Shown: positions 16,941-24,896 of the stretch, piece by piece
Layout of the letters: each line of letters opens with the position of its first letter
Numbering within the stretch: the stretch's first letter is position 1
Program-made: the position numbers and the translations under genes
DNA from: Kineococcus aurantiacus
GTDB taxonomy: Bacteria > Actinomycetota > Actinomycetes > Actinomycetales > Kineococcaceae
DNA length: 64,000 nucleotides
Direction of reading: 5' to 3'
NCBI RefSeq assembly: GCF_013409345.1
Contig: NZ_JACCBB010000001.1
Span: 62,001 to 126,000, forward strand
The notes under the pieces: model-generated
Databases searched by the model: none
The model's input: the letters and a program-made list of their open reading frames with translations, nothing else
What the model was told of the DNA's origin: nothing

Positions 16941-17753
16941 GTGAAGGACGTCCGCATCACGCACGTCGGAGGACCCACCGTGCTGCTGGAGGCGGCCGGC
17001 TGGCGCATCCTGACCGACCCCACCTTCGACGCCCCCGGACGGCGTTACTCCTTCGGCTGGGGCACCGGTTCGCGCAAGCTCACCGGGCCCGCTCTGGCCG
17101 CCGAGGACGTCGGCCCCGTCGACGTCGTCCTGCTCAGCCACCACCACCACGCCGACAACCTCGACGACACCGGGCGGGAACTGCTGCGGGACGCCGGCAC
17201 CGTCATCACCACCGTCCCCGGCGCCCACCACCTGCGCGGCCGGTGCCGCGGGCTGCGGCCGTGGCAGCAGACCACCCTCACCGCCCCGCCCGGGTCGGCG
17301 CGGCAGGACCTGACCATCACCGCCACCCCGTGCCGGCACGGGCCGCGCTTCAGCCGTCCCGTCGCCGGCGCCGTCGTCGGCTTCGCCCTGTCCTGGCCCA
17401 CGCAGGAGCACGGCGTGCTGTGGATGAGCGGGGACACCGTCCTGTACGACGCCGTCCGCGAGGTGCCGGCCCGGTTGAGCGTCGACACCGTCCTGCTGCA
17501 CCTGGGCGCCGTCCGCTTCCCGGTGACCGGTCGGGCGCACTACAGCCTGACCGCCACCGAGGCGGTCGAACTGTGCTCCCTGCTGCGCCCGCGCACGATC
17601 GTCCCCGTGCACTACGAGGGGTGGGAGCACTTCCACGAAGGACGGGCCGAGGTCGAGCACGCCTTCGCGCGCGCACCCCTGGGGCTGGGGGAACGCCTGC
17701 ACTGGCTCCCCCTCCCGCCGTCCCGGTCGGCCGTGGGCACGACGTCCGCCTGA
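16941..17753 (+). CDS. MBL-fold metallo-hydrolase (UlaG-like)
   Basis: Metallo-beta-lactamase-fold hydrolase of 270 residues. Metal motif LLSHHHHADNLDD (residues ~63-75) corresponds to HxHxDH; downstream ITATPCRHGP, VLWMSGDTVLYDAV (metal Asp) and TIVPVHYEGWEHFHEGRA (final His) complete the site. UlaG-like proteins are lactonases or phosphodiesterases. GTG 16941 follows GAGGAG. It sits 88 bp after the chloroperoxidase-like gene in the same orientation, so the four hydrolases may form one functional set, and it converges with the aldolase operon. Confidence 0.92.
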   Translation: MKDVRITHVGGPTVLLEAAGWRILTDPTFDAPGRRYSFGWGTGSRKLTGPALAAEDVGPVDVVLLSHHHHADNLDDTGRELLRDAGTVITTVPGAHHLRGRCRGLRPWQQTTLTAPPGSARQDLTITATPCRHGPRFSRPVAGAVVGFALSWPTQEHGVLWMSGDTVLYDAVREVPARLSVDTVLLHLGAVRFPVTGRAHYSLTATEAVELCSLLRPRTIVPVHYEGWEHFHEGRAEVEHAFARAPLGLGERLHWLPLPPSRSAVGTTSA

Positions 17754-17775
17754 CCGCGCACGGGACACCGCGGGC

Positions 17776-18603
17776 TCAGTGCAGGGCCAGCAGCGCCAGC
17801 AGCCGGGCGACCTCGGCCGCGACGGCCTCGCGCCCCGGGGCGACGTACCGGCGCGGGTCGACGAGCTCGGGCCGGGCGGTCAGGGACTCGCGCACGGCGC
17901 GCGTGAAGAGGCCGTTGAGGTGGGTGGAGATGTTCACCTTGGTCACGCCGGCGCGCACGGCCGCGGCGAGCTGGTCGTCGGGGACGCCGGAGGAACCGTG
18001 CAGCACGAGCGGGACGGGGACGGCCGCCGCGAGGTCGGCGACGAGGTCCAGGTCGATCACCGCGGTCCGCTCGGTCATGGCGTGCGAACTGCCGACGGCG
18101 ACGGCGAGGCTGTCGACCCCGGTGACCGCGACGAACTCGGCGGCCTCGGCCGGGACGGTGCGCGCGCCGGGGGCGTGGACCCCGTCCTTGCCGCCGACCT
18201 CGCCGAGCTCGGCCTCGACGGGCACCCCCTGCGCGTGGCAGAACTGCGCGACGCGCCGCGTGCGGTCGACGTTCTCGGCGTGCCCGAACGGCGAGCCGTC
18301 GAACATGACGGTGTGCACGCCGCGTTCCACGGCGGTCCGGACGAGCGCCTCGTCGTCGGCGTGGTCGAGGTGCACGAGGGCCGGGACGGTCGCGGTCCGG
18401 GCGATCTCGAGCGTGGCCAGCAGCAGCGGGGCCAGACCGCCGTGGTAGGCGGCGCAGTTCTGGCTGATCTGCAGCACGACCGGCAGGCCGGCGCGCTGGG
18501 CGCCGTCGACGATGGCCTCGGCGTGCTCGAGCAGGACGACGTTGAAGGCGCCGACACCGCGTCCGGCGGCGCGGGCGTCGGTCAGCAGGGTCTGAGCAGG
18601 CAC
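17776..18603 (-). CDS. Class II fructose/tagatose-bisphosphate aldolase
   Basis: Zinc aldolase of 275 residues of the KbaY/GatY/FbaA family, splitting a ketose bisphosphate to DHAP and glyceraldehyde 3-phosphate. Hallmarks: VGAFNVVLLEHAEAI, VHLDHADD (metal His/Asp, ~79-86), VMFDGSPF, EAELGEVGGKDG, VGSSHAM (metal His), VLHGSSGVPDD and KVNISTHLN. It is the last gene of a minus-strand operon, overlapping the kinase stop by 22 bp. Next to a LacC-like kinase, a tagatose or fructose 1,6-bisphosphate substrate is most likely; sequence alone does not separate the two. Confidence 0.93.
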   Translation of the reverse strand: MPAQTLLTDARAAGRGVGAFNVVLLEHAEAIVDGAQRAGLPVVLQISQNCAAYHGGLAPLLLATLEIARTATVPALVHLDHADDEALVRTAVERGVHTVMFDGSPFGHAENVDRTRRVAQFCHAQGVPVEAELGEVGGKDGVHAPGARTVPAEAAEFVAVTGVDSLAVAVGSSHAMTERTAVIDLDLVADLAAAVPVPLVLHGSSGVPDDQLAAAVRAGVTKVNISTHLNGLFTRAVRESLTARPELVDPRRYVAPGREAVAAEVARLLALLALH

Positions 18604-19535
18604 GGGGGTTCCGTTCTCGTGGTGGGGACTTCGAGGCGTGCGGACAGTTCCGGGAGGTCCGCCGGGTCGATCTCCCCAGCGCCCGGGCGCAGGACGGCGG
18701 CCGCCCCCAGCAGCGCGGCCCAGCGCAGGGCGGTGGCCGGGTCGGCGCCCGCGACCCAGCCCGCGGCCAGGCCCGCGGTCGCGGCGTCGCCGGCGCCCGT
18801 GGGGTTCCCCGTGACCCCGGGGACCGCGGGCTGGTGCACCCGGCCCGCGGGACCGGCGGACAGCAGCCCCGCGGCGCCGTCGGAGACGACGACGCGGCCG
18901 GCCCCCAGCTCCAGCAGCCGGTCGACGGCGTCGTCGAGGGCGGACGTCCCGGTGGCCCGGCGAGCCTCCTCGGCGTTGGGTTTGAGCAGGTCGGCGCCCG
19001 CGCGCGCGGCGTCGAGCAGCGCCGGGCCGCTGACGTCGACCAGGACGCGGGCCCCGGCGGCGCGGCCGGCGGTGACGAGCTCACCGAGGTCCGCCGCACC
19101 CGGCGGCAGGGAACCGGAGATGACGAGCACGTCCCCCGGCCCGCACGCCCGGACCGCGGCGACGACGCGCGACCAGTCCTGCCCGGTCAGTCCCGGGCCG
19201 GGTTCGGCCAGGACGGTGGGGTGGGCGACGTCGTCGACGACGGTCACGGTGCTGCGAGTGGCGCCGTCGATCTCGACGGCGGTGCAGCCGATCCCGCACC
19301 GGTGCAGCTCGGCGGCGATCCAGCGGCCGGCGTCCCCGCCGAGCGGCTGGACGGTGTGCACGCCGACGCCGAGGGTGTGCAGCACGCGGGCCACGTTGAG
19401 CCCCTTGCCGCCCGCGCGGTGCAGGACCTCGCGCACGCGCACGGTCTCGCCCACGAGCTGGCGGTCCACCCGGTAGGTGACGTCGAGGGCCGGGTTCGGC
19501 GTCACGACCACGACGCGGTTCGCCCGGGAGTTCAC
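18582..19535 (-). CDS. PfkB-family hexose-phosphate kinase (1-phosphofructokinase/LacC type)
   Basis: Kinase of 317 residues. It opens VVVVTPNPALDVTYRVD, has PfkB signature 1 HRAGGKGLNVARVLHTLG (~38-55), ISGSLPPGA, LLKPNAEEA and the catalytic signature GNPTGAGDAATAG (~260-272); the N before P is typical of LacC/1-PFK enzymes where others have D. It would phosphorylate tagatose 6-phosphate or fructose 1-phosphate to the bisphosphate cleaved by the aldolase that overlaps its 3' end. GTG 19535 overlaps the stop of the ROK gene (GTGA). Middle gene of the operon starting at 20383. Confidence 0.93.
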   Translation of the reverse strand: MNSRANRVVVVTPNPALDVTYRVDRQLVGETVRVREVLHRAGGKGLNVARVLHTLGVGVHTVQPLGGDAGRWIAAELHRCGIGCTAVEIDGATRSTVTVVDDVAHPTVLAEPGPGLTGQDWSRVVAAVRACGPGDVLVISGSLPPGAADLGELVTAGRAAGARVLVDVSGPALLDAARAGADLLKPNAEEARRATGTSALDDAVDRLLELGAGRVVVSDGAAGLLSAGPAGRVHQPAVPGVTGNPTGAGDAATAGLAAGWVAGADPATALRWAALLGAAAVLRPGAGEIDPADLPELSARLEVPTTRTEPPCLLRPC

Positions 19536-20383
19536 GAAGCGTCCCCGGCCAGCAGGGCGGCTCCGCGGGCGGCTGCGGTGTCCCCGTGCGCGGCGGGCAC
19601 CAGGCGGGGGACGCGCAACCCGGGCAGCAGGTCGGTGAGGCGGGTGCGCAGGGGGTCCAGCAGCAGGTCCCCGGCCAGCGCCAGCCCACCGCCGACGACG
19701 AGGACGTCGGGGGCGACGACGGCCACCAGGCCGGCGAGGGACTGCCCCAGGACGTCCACGGTCTGGGACCACACCCGTTGCGCGGCAGCGTCTCCCGCCC
19801 GGATCGCGCGGGCGACGTCGACGGCGCCGGGCAGCCCGGCGCGGCGGGCGGTGGCGGCGGCGGAGGCGACGTCCTCGGTGCGCCGGCCGCGGAAGGGCCC
19901 GTCGGCCAGGACGAGCTGGCCGATCTCCCCGGCGAACCCCCCGGCGACCAGGGGCACCCCGTCGAGGAGGACCGCCGCGGAGATCCCGGTGCCGACGGGC
20001 ACGAACGCGACGACCCCGCCGGCCCCGCGGGCCGCGCCGGTTCGGGCCTCGGCGACGGCACCGGCGCGGACGTCGTGGCACACGAGCGCCCCCGACCCCA
20101 GGAGGTCGCCCAGGAGGTCCCCGAAGGCGACGTCCGCCCAGCCGAGGTTCGCCGACAGCACCGCCGTGGAGGTGGTCTCGTCGACGATCCCCGGCAGGGC
20201 CACGCCGACGGGGTCACCGGGGCGGTGCCGGAGGGCGCGGGCGACCTCGCCGACGGCGGCGGCGACGCGCCGGCCGTCGGGGTCGGGCGCGGGGGTGGGG
20301 GCCCGGTGCTCGGCGAGGACCGTGCCGCCGGCGTCCAGCGCCAGGCCCTTGACGGTCGTGCCGCCGACGTCGATCCCGATCAC
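19532..20383 (-). CDS. ROK-family sugar kinase-like protein lacking the zinc motif
   Basis: ROK protein of 283 residues without an N-terminal HTH, hence a kinase candidate. The ATP-binding VIGIDVGGTTVKGLAL opens the protein; VGVALPGIVDE, FVPVGTGISAAVLLDG, PLVAGGFAGEIGQLVLAD and DVLVVGGGLALAGD follow. The usual GH...CxCGxxGC zinc motif is absent: GEIGH is GEIGQ and the cysteines are missing, so metal binding and perhaps activity differ from standard glucokinases. GTG 20383 is chosen over a 15-codon longer form because AGGGGA lies 7 nt upstream. First gene of the ROK-kinase-aldolase operon, divergent from DeoR. Confidence 0.9.
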   Translation of the reverse strand: MIGIDVGGTTVKGLALDAGGTVLAEHRAPTPAPDPDGRRVAAAVGEVARALRHRPGDPVGVALPGIVDETTSTAVLSANLGWADVAFGDLLGDLLGSGALVCHDVRAGAVAEARTGAARGAGGVVAFVPVGTGISAAVLLDGVPLVAGGFAGEIGQLVLADGPFRGRRTEDVASAAATARRAGLPGAVDVARAIRAGDAAAQRVWSQTVDVLGQSLAGLVAVVAPDVLVVGGGLALAGDLLLDPLRTRLTDLLPGLRVPRLVPAAHGDTAAARGAALLAGDAS

Positions 20384-20397
20384 CGCGCGCTCCCCTG

Positions 20398-20438
20398 CTC
20401 TGATCGATCGTGAGCGCACAACGCGCATTCTGATCAGA
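20398..20438. promoter_or_regulatory. Operator-like dyads between ROK operon and DeoR gene
   Basis: Holds GCGC-ACAAC-GCGC and the perfect 10-bp palindrome TCTGATCAGA (20429-20438), with a further CTGATCGATCG to the left. TGAGCG and CTGATC elements recur at 35298-35330 upstream of the second DeoR gene. It is a candidate DeoR site; the link to that protein is inferred. Confidence 0.45.
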
Positions 20439-20456
20439 GTCGAGCACCCGCGTCAA
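20427..20456 (-). promoter_or_regulatory. Promoter of the ROK-kinase-aldolase operon
   Basis: On the minus strand TTGACG (20456-20451) and CAGAAT (20432-20427) are 18 bp apart, about 44 bp from the start codon at 20383. The TCTGATCAGA palindrome overlaps the -10 and spacer, as expected for repression. Confidence 0.45.
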
Positions 20457-20478
20457 CGGTAACCGTGCCATCCTGGGT

Positions 20479-20497
20479 GCTCCCGGGCCCCGGGAGC
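20479..20497 (+). promoter_or_regulatory. Inverted repeat in the DeoR leader
   Basis: Perfect 9-bp arms GCTCCCGGG/CCCGGGAGC with one central base lie 22 nt ahead of ATG 20520 and just before its GAGGAG. It may be an mRNA hairpin or a protein site. Confidence 0.35.
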
Positions 20498-20519
20498 CCC
20501 TGACCGAGGAGTCCGTGCC

Positions 20520-21305
20520 ATGACCGCCCAGCAGCGCCTGAACCGGGTGCTCGAACTCGTCACCGAGCGCGGGAACGTGTCCATCGCCGAGGTCTCCGGT
20601 GCCCTGGGCGTCTCGACCGCGACCGTGCGGCGCGACCTGAACCTGCTGGCCGAGCAGCGGCTCGTGACCCGCACCCACGGCGGTGCGGCGGTGCTCGGCT
20701 CGGGCTACGAGCTGCCGCTGCAGTACAAGATCCCGCGCCAGGCCGAGGCGAAGCTCGCCATCGCCCGCGCCGTGACCGAGCTCGTCGAGCCGGGGGCCTC
20801 GGTCGGCCTCAACGGGGGCACCACGACGACGGAGGTGGCGCGGGCCCTGGGGTCGAGCGAGCGGTTCGGCTCCCTCGGCGTCACCATCGTCACGAACGCG
20901 CTGAACATCGCCTACGAGCTCTCGGTGCGCGAGCACGTGAAGATCGTCGTGACGGGCGGGGTGCCGCGCGCGAAGTCCTACGAGCTCGTCGGGCCGCTCG
21001 TGGGGTCCTCGCTGCAGGACTTCTCCCTCGACCTGGTGGTCCTGGGGGTCGACGGCCTGACGAGCCGCTTCGGCGCGACGACCATCCACGAGGGCGAGGC
21101 CGAGGCCAGCCGCCAGCTGGCCGCCGTCGCCGGCCGGGTCGTCATCGCCGCGGACTCCACCAAGCTGGGCCGCACCACGTTCGCGCGGATCTGCCCGCTG
21201 GACCGGGTCGACGTGCTCGTCACCGACGGCCCGGTGGCGCCCGAGCAGGCCGCGGACCTGGCGGCCGCCGGGGTCCGGGTCGTCGAGGCGACGACCGCGC
21301 GCTGA
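20520..21305 (+). CDS. DeoR/GlpR-family sugar-phosphate-responsive repressor
   Basis: Repressor of 261 residues. N-terminal DeoR winged helix: RLNRVLELVTERGNVSIAEV, then LGVSTATVRRDLNLLAEQRLVTRTHGGA (~25-55). The C-terminal DeoRC sensor has VGLNGGTTTTEVARAL, TIVTNALNIAYEL, VTGGVPRAKSYELVGP, VLGVDGLTSRFGAT and AADSTKLGRTTFARI, the usual sugar-phosphate isomerase-like fold. ATG 20520 follows GAGGAGTCC. Divergent from the kinase/aldolase operon and upstream of the Gfo/Idh-importer operon, it may govern both. It is a paralogue of 35335-36165. Confidence 0.94.
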   Translation: MTAQQRLNRVLELVTERGNVSIAEVSGALGVSTATVRRDLNLLAEQRLVTRTHGGAAVLGSGYELPLQYKIPRQAEAKLAIARAVTELVEPGASVGLNGGTTTTEVARALGSSERFGSLGVTIVTNALNIAYELSVREHVKIVVTGGVPRAKSYELVGPLVGSSLQDFSLDLVVLGVDGLTSRFGATTIHEGEAEASRQLAAVAGRVVIAADSTKLGRTTFARICPLDRVDVLVTDGPVAPEQAADLAAAGVRVVEATTAR

Positions 21306-21318
21306 GGGCCGCCACCGC

Positions 21319-21351
21319 GGAGGGCTCCGGGCACACCGCCCGGAGCCCTCC
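21319..21351 (+). terminator. Strong hairpin terminator after DeoR
   Basis: Perfect 14-bp arms GGAGGGCTCCGGGC and its complement with a 5-nt ACACC loop, 13 nt after the DeoR stop. It separates DeoR from the downstream operon. Confidence 0.85.
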
Positions 21352-21424
21352 GTGTTGCGGGGGTGTTTCGTCGCGGCGGAACCCCTGGTGCTGTCGTCAC
21401 GAGGCGGCTACCGTCGCTTCATGC

Positions 21425-21442
21425 TCGTTTCGGTCGTATTCG
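21425..21442. promoter_or_regulatory. TCGTTTCG/TCGTATTCG repeats, DeoR-type operator candidate
   Basis: Direct repeats TCGTTTCG (21425-21432) and TCGTATTCG (21434-21442) form an unusually A/T-rich patch 29 bp before the Gfo/Idh start. TTCG-containing direct repeats are common in DeoR-family operators (GlpR, SugR); assignment here is inference. Confidence 0.35.
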
Positions 21443-21470
21443 CGACAAGTTCAATCAGGGATGTCACGCA

Positions 21471-22661
21471 GTGATCAGCCACGACCTCTCGGTGGCTGTC
21501 ATCGGGGTCGGCGCCCGGGCCGAGATCGGGCAGCACGTGCCGCGGGTGCGCGCCGGAGCGCGCGTCAGCGCCGTGGCCGACCCCACGCAGGCCGGCCGGG
21601 ACCGCGCCGCGTCCGCCTTCCCCGCGGCGACGGTCTTCCCCGACCACCGCACGCTCATCGCCGGGGCCGGCGTCGACGCCGCCGTGGTCACCACCCCCGA
21701 CCACACGCACGCCGAGATCGCCGTCGACCTGCTGCGGGCCGGCATCGCCGTCTACCTGGAGAAACCCCTCGCGACCACGCTGGCCGACGCCGACCGCGTC
21801 CTGGCGACGGCGGCCGCCACCGGGACCCCGCTGTACGTCGGCCACAACTTCCGGCACGCGGACGTGGTGCGCACCATGAAGGGCGTCGTGGACCGGGGCG
21901 AGATCGGCGAGGTCCGCGCCGTGTGGGTCCGGCACTTCGTCGGCCACGGCGGCGACTACTACTTCAAGGACTGGCACGCCGACCGACGGCGCACGGGGAC
22001 GCTGCTGCTGCAGAAGGCCAGCCACGACCTCGACGTCGTGCACCACCTCGCCGGCGGGTACACCCGCCGCGTCGTCGGCATGGGCGACCTCATGGTCTAC
22101 GGCGGCATCACCGACCGCCGCGAACGGCCCGGGGAGACGATGCCGGACTGGTTCTCGATGGACAACTGGCCCCCCGCGGCGCAGACCGGGCTGAACCCCG
22201 TCGTCGACGTCGAGGACGTCTCGATGGTCCTCATGGGGCTGGGCAACGGGGTCCTGGCCAGCTACCAGCAGTGCCACTTCACCCCCGACTACTGGCGCAA
22301 CTACACCGTCATCGGCACCGAGGGCCGGCTGGAGAACTTCGGCGACACCGCCGGCGGCGTCGTGCGGGTGTGGAACCGGCGGCACGAGTGGACGGCGACC
22401 GGGGACCGCGAGCACCCGGTCGGGGGCGTCACCGGCGGCCACGCCGACGCCGACGTCGCGACCATGACCGAGTTCCTGGCCCACGTCGCCGAGGGCGCGC
22501 CCACGCTCGTCTCCCCCGTCGCGGCCCGCGAGGCCGTGGCGACCGGTGCCCTGGCCGCCGAGTCGCTGCGCTCGGGGTCGATCCCGCTGCAGGTCCCCGA
22601 CCTGCCGGACGACGTCGTCCGGCACTTCTCCGCCACCTCCGACGAAAGGGTCTCCCCGTGA
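21471..22661 (+). CDS. Gfo/Idh/MocA-family oxidoreductase
   Basis: NAD(P)-dependent sugar or inositol dehydrogenase-like protein of 396 residues. Rossmann start VAVIGVGARAEIGQHVPRV, then AAVVTTPDHTHAEIAVDLL, the catalytic-loop signature VYLEKPLATTLADADRV (Lys of EKP) and GHNFRHADVVRTMK; the C-terminal domain carries LLLQKASHDLDVVHHLAGG with the probable catalytic Asp/His. GTG 21471 has CAGGGA nearby and begins just before the Rossmann strand; an in-frame extension to 21363 runs through A/T-rich promoter-like DNA. Its stop overlaps the binding-protein start (GTGA), so it belongs to the importer operon and probably oxidises the imported sugar. Confidence 0.92.
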   Translation: MISHDLSVAVIGVGARAEIGQHVPRVRAGARVSAVADPTQAGRDRAASAFPAATVFPDHRTLIAGAGVDAAVVTTPDHTHAEIAVDLLRAGIAVYLEKPLATTLADADRVLATAAATGTPLYVGHNFRHADVVRTMKGVVDRGEIGEVRAVWVRHFVGHGGDYYFKDWHADRRRTGTLLLQKASHDLDVVHHLAGGYTRRVVGMGDLMVYGGITDRRERPGETMPDWFSMDNWPPAAQTGLNPVVDVEDVSMVLMGLGNGVLASYQQCHFTPDYWRNYTVIGTEGRLENFGDTAGGVVRVWNRRHEWTATGDREHPVGGVTGGHADADVATMTEFLAHVAEGAPTLVSPVAAREAVATGALAAESLRSGSIPLQVPDLPDDVVRHFSATSDERVSP

Positions 22662-23977
22662 CCAGCACGACCGCCCACCCGCTCACCACGACCCGCCGCA
22701 CCACCCTGGCCGGCGCCGCGACGCTCGGCGTGCTGGTCACGACCGCGGCCTGCGGAGGCGGTTCCGGCGACGGCCCCGCCGCCGACACGGCGTACGAGGC
22801 CCCCTCCAGCGACCTGGAGGCCAGGATCACCTACGGGTTGTGGGACCAGGCCCAGGTCGCCGGGCTGCAGAGGAACATCGACGCCTTCACCGCGAAGTTC
22901 CCCGGCGTCGAGGTCGCCGTCAACGTCACGCCGTTCTCGGAGTACTGGACCAAGCTGCAGACGCAGGCCTCCAGCGACACGCTGCCGGACCTGTTCTGGA
23001 TGAACGGCCCGAACTTCCAGCTCTACGCCGCGAACGGCAAGATCGCCCCCATCACGGGGGCCGTGGAGGCCGGGGACATCGACCCCGCGAACTACCCCTC
23101 GGCCCTGGTCGACCTCTACAGCCTCGACGGCGTCACGTACGGCGTGCCCAAGGACTTCGACACCATCGGCGTGTGGGTGAACACCGACCTGTTCGCCCGG
23201 GCCGGGGTGGGACTGCCGACGGCGGAGTGGACCTGGGACGAGTTCCAGGACACGGCCGTGCGCATCTCCCAGGCGCTGTCCGCGCAGGGGGTCTTCGGGG
23301 CGGCCGGCGGCATGGACGGCCAGACGACCTACTACAACACCATCTTCGAGGCCGGCGGCGAGGTCGTCGCCGACGGGAAGTCCGGGTACGCGAGCACCGA
23401 CGCGGTGGCCGGGCTGCAGTTCTGGACCGACCTCATCGCGTCCGGCGGCTCGCCCAGCATCCAGCAGCTCACCGACACCACCGCCGACCAGTGGTTCACC
23501 TCCGGCAAGCTCGCGATGTACTGGGGCGGCAGCTGGTTCCGCGCCGCGCTCACCGACACCGACCTCGCCGGCAAGGTGCAGGTGCTGCCGCTGCCCCGGG
23601 GCGCCCAGCAGGTCACCGTCATCCACGGCGTGTCCAACGTCGTGTCCGCCTCGACGAAGAACCGGCAGGCCGCGCAGGCCCTGCAGGTGTTCCTGGCCGG
23701 GCAGGAGGCGCAGCAGCAGCTCGGCAGCGCCGGCACCGTCATCCCCGCCTTCAACGGCACCCAGGGGACGTTCGCGTCCTCCATGCCGGGCACCGACCTG
23801 CAGCTGTTCCTCGACGCGGTCGACTACTCCAAACCGCTGCCCGTCAGCGAGAACACCGCCGCGTGGAACGCACTGGAGACCGACCTGCTCCCCGACGCCT
23901 TCTCCGGCGCCAGGCCCGTCGGTGAGGTGGCGGGCGACCTGGCGCAGCAGATGGACGAGGCCCTCGCGGATGAGTGA
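22658..23977 (+). CDS. Sugar ABC transporter substrate-binding lipoprotein
   Basis: Extracellular solute-binding protein family 1, 439 residues. The leader has a Tat-like TTRRTTLAGAATLGVLVTT followed by AACGGGS, in which Cys is the likely lipidated residue although the lipobox residue at -3 is Thr. The mature part shows ITYGLWDQAQVAGLQ, FTAKFPGVEVAVNVTPFSEYWTKLQ, LPDLFWMNGPNFQLYA and KLAMYWGGSWFRAAL, typical of CUT1 binding proteins. It overlaps the dehydrogenase upstream and the first permease downstream (23970). No ATPase gene is nearby, so a shared MsiK-type ATPase elsewhere is assumed. Confidence 0.95.
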   Translation: MTSTTAHPLTTTRRTTLAGAATLGVLVTTAACGGGSGDGPAADTAYEAPSSDLEARITYGLWDQAQVAGLQRNIDAFTAKFPGVEVAVNVTPFSEYWTKLQTQASSDTLPDLFWMNGPNFQLYAANGKIAPITGAVEAGDIDPANYPSALVDLYSLDGVTYGVPKDFDTIGVWVNTDLFARAGVGLPTAEWTWDEFQDTAVRISQALSAQGVFGAAGGMDGQTTYYNTIFEAGGEVVADGKSGYASTDAVAGLQFWTDLIASGGSPSIQQLTDTTADQWFTSGKLAMYWGGSWFRAALTDTDLAGKVQVLPLPRGAQQVTVIHGVSNVVSASTKNRQAAQALQVFLAGQEAQQQLGSAGTVIPAFNGTQGTFASSMPGTDLQLFLDAVDYSKPLPVSENTAAWNALETDLLPDAFSGARPVGEVAGDLAQQMDEALADE

Positions 23978-24896
23978 GGCGCTGCCCGCGCGAGGAGCCG
24001 GACGGGAGCCCGCACGAGGGCGCCGGGTCCGGCGCGACGGCGCGTGGCCGTGGCTGTTCGTCGCCCCGCTGACCCTGGGTGTCGCCGTCTTCTACCTGTG
24101 GCCCATCGCGCAGACGGCGTGGTACTCCCTCACGACCTTCGGCGTGTTCGGCGGGACCACCTTCACGGGCCTGGGGAACTACGCCGAGATCCTCGGCGAC
24201 CCGACGCTCTACCGCTCGCTGGTCAACACGCTGCTCTACACGGCGATCGTGCTGCTCAACATCCCGATCGCCGTGTGCCTGGCGTCGCTGCTGAACCTCC
24301 CCGGCCTGCGGTTCGCGGCCTTCTACCGGGTGCTCTACTTCCTGCCGTACGTCGCGATGCCGACGGCCGTGGCCATGGTCTGGCGCATCATCTTCAACGG
24401 CGACTTCGGCGTGCTGAACTGGGCCCTGGGTCTGGTCGGGATCGAGGGCCCCTACTGGATCAGCACGCCCTGGGCCTCGATCGTGGCCGTCGCCGTCGTG
24501 GGGTTGTGGTCCTCGCTGGGGTTCTCGCTCATCGTCCTGTCCGCCGGGCTGAAGAACGTCCCCCCGGAGCTGTACGAAGCGGCGCAGCTGGACGGGGCGA
24601 GCCGGTCGCGGCAGTTCCGGTCCATCACGGTGCCGCTGCTCGCCCCCAGCACCTCCTTCCTGGCTGTGGTGACCGTCATCGCGGGGTTCCAGCTGTTCGA
24701 CCTGCTGTACGCGGTCCTGGGCACCACCAACCCGGCGCTGCCGAAGAGCCTGTCCCTCGTCTACTACTTCTACCGGGCGGGTTTCGTGGACAACGACAAG
24801 GGGGTCGCCGCGGCCACGGCCATGGTGATCCTGGTCCTCGTCGGCCTCGCCACGGCCGTCCAGTTCCGCCTGCAGCGGCGGTGGGTCCGTGGTTGA
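23970..24896 (+). CDS. Sugar ABC transporter permease (MalF type)
   Basis: Membrane permease of 308 residues with six predicted helices, starting WPWLFVAPLTLGVAVFYLWP. The EAA loop that docks the ATPase is YEAAQLDGASRSRQFRSITV (~210-229). ATG 23970 lies inside the end of the binding-protein gene (8-bp overlap), and its stop overlaps the second permease start at 24889. It forms the heterodimeric channel with the next gene. Confidence 0.95.
   Translation: MSEALPARGAGREPARGRRVRRDGAWPWLFVAPLTLGVAVFYLWPIAQTAWYSLTTFGVFGGTTFTGLGNYAEILGDPTLYRSLVNTLLYTAIVLLNIPIAVCLASLLNLPGLRFAAFYRVLYFLPYVAMPTAVAMVWRIIFNGDFGVLNWALGLVGIEGPYWISTPWASIVAVAVVGLWSSLGFSLIVLSAGLKNVPPELYEAAQLDGASRSRQFRSITVPLLAPSTSFLAVVTVIAGFQLFDLLYAVLGTTNPALPKSLSLVYYFYRAGFVDNDKGVAAATAMVILVLVGLATAVQFRLQRRWVRG

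Noticed and set aside
20479-20497. Transcription terminator between the ROK and DeoR genes
   Set aside because: It lies inside the DeoR leader just ahead of its ribosome-binding site, with no gene ending there; listed only as a leader inverted repeat.
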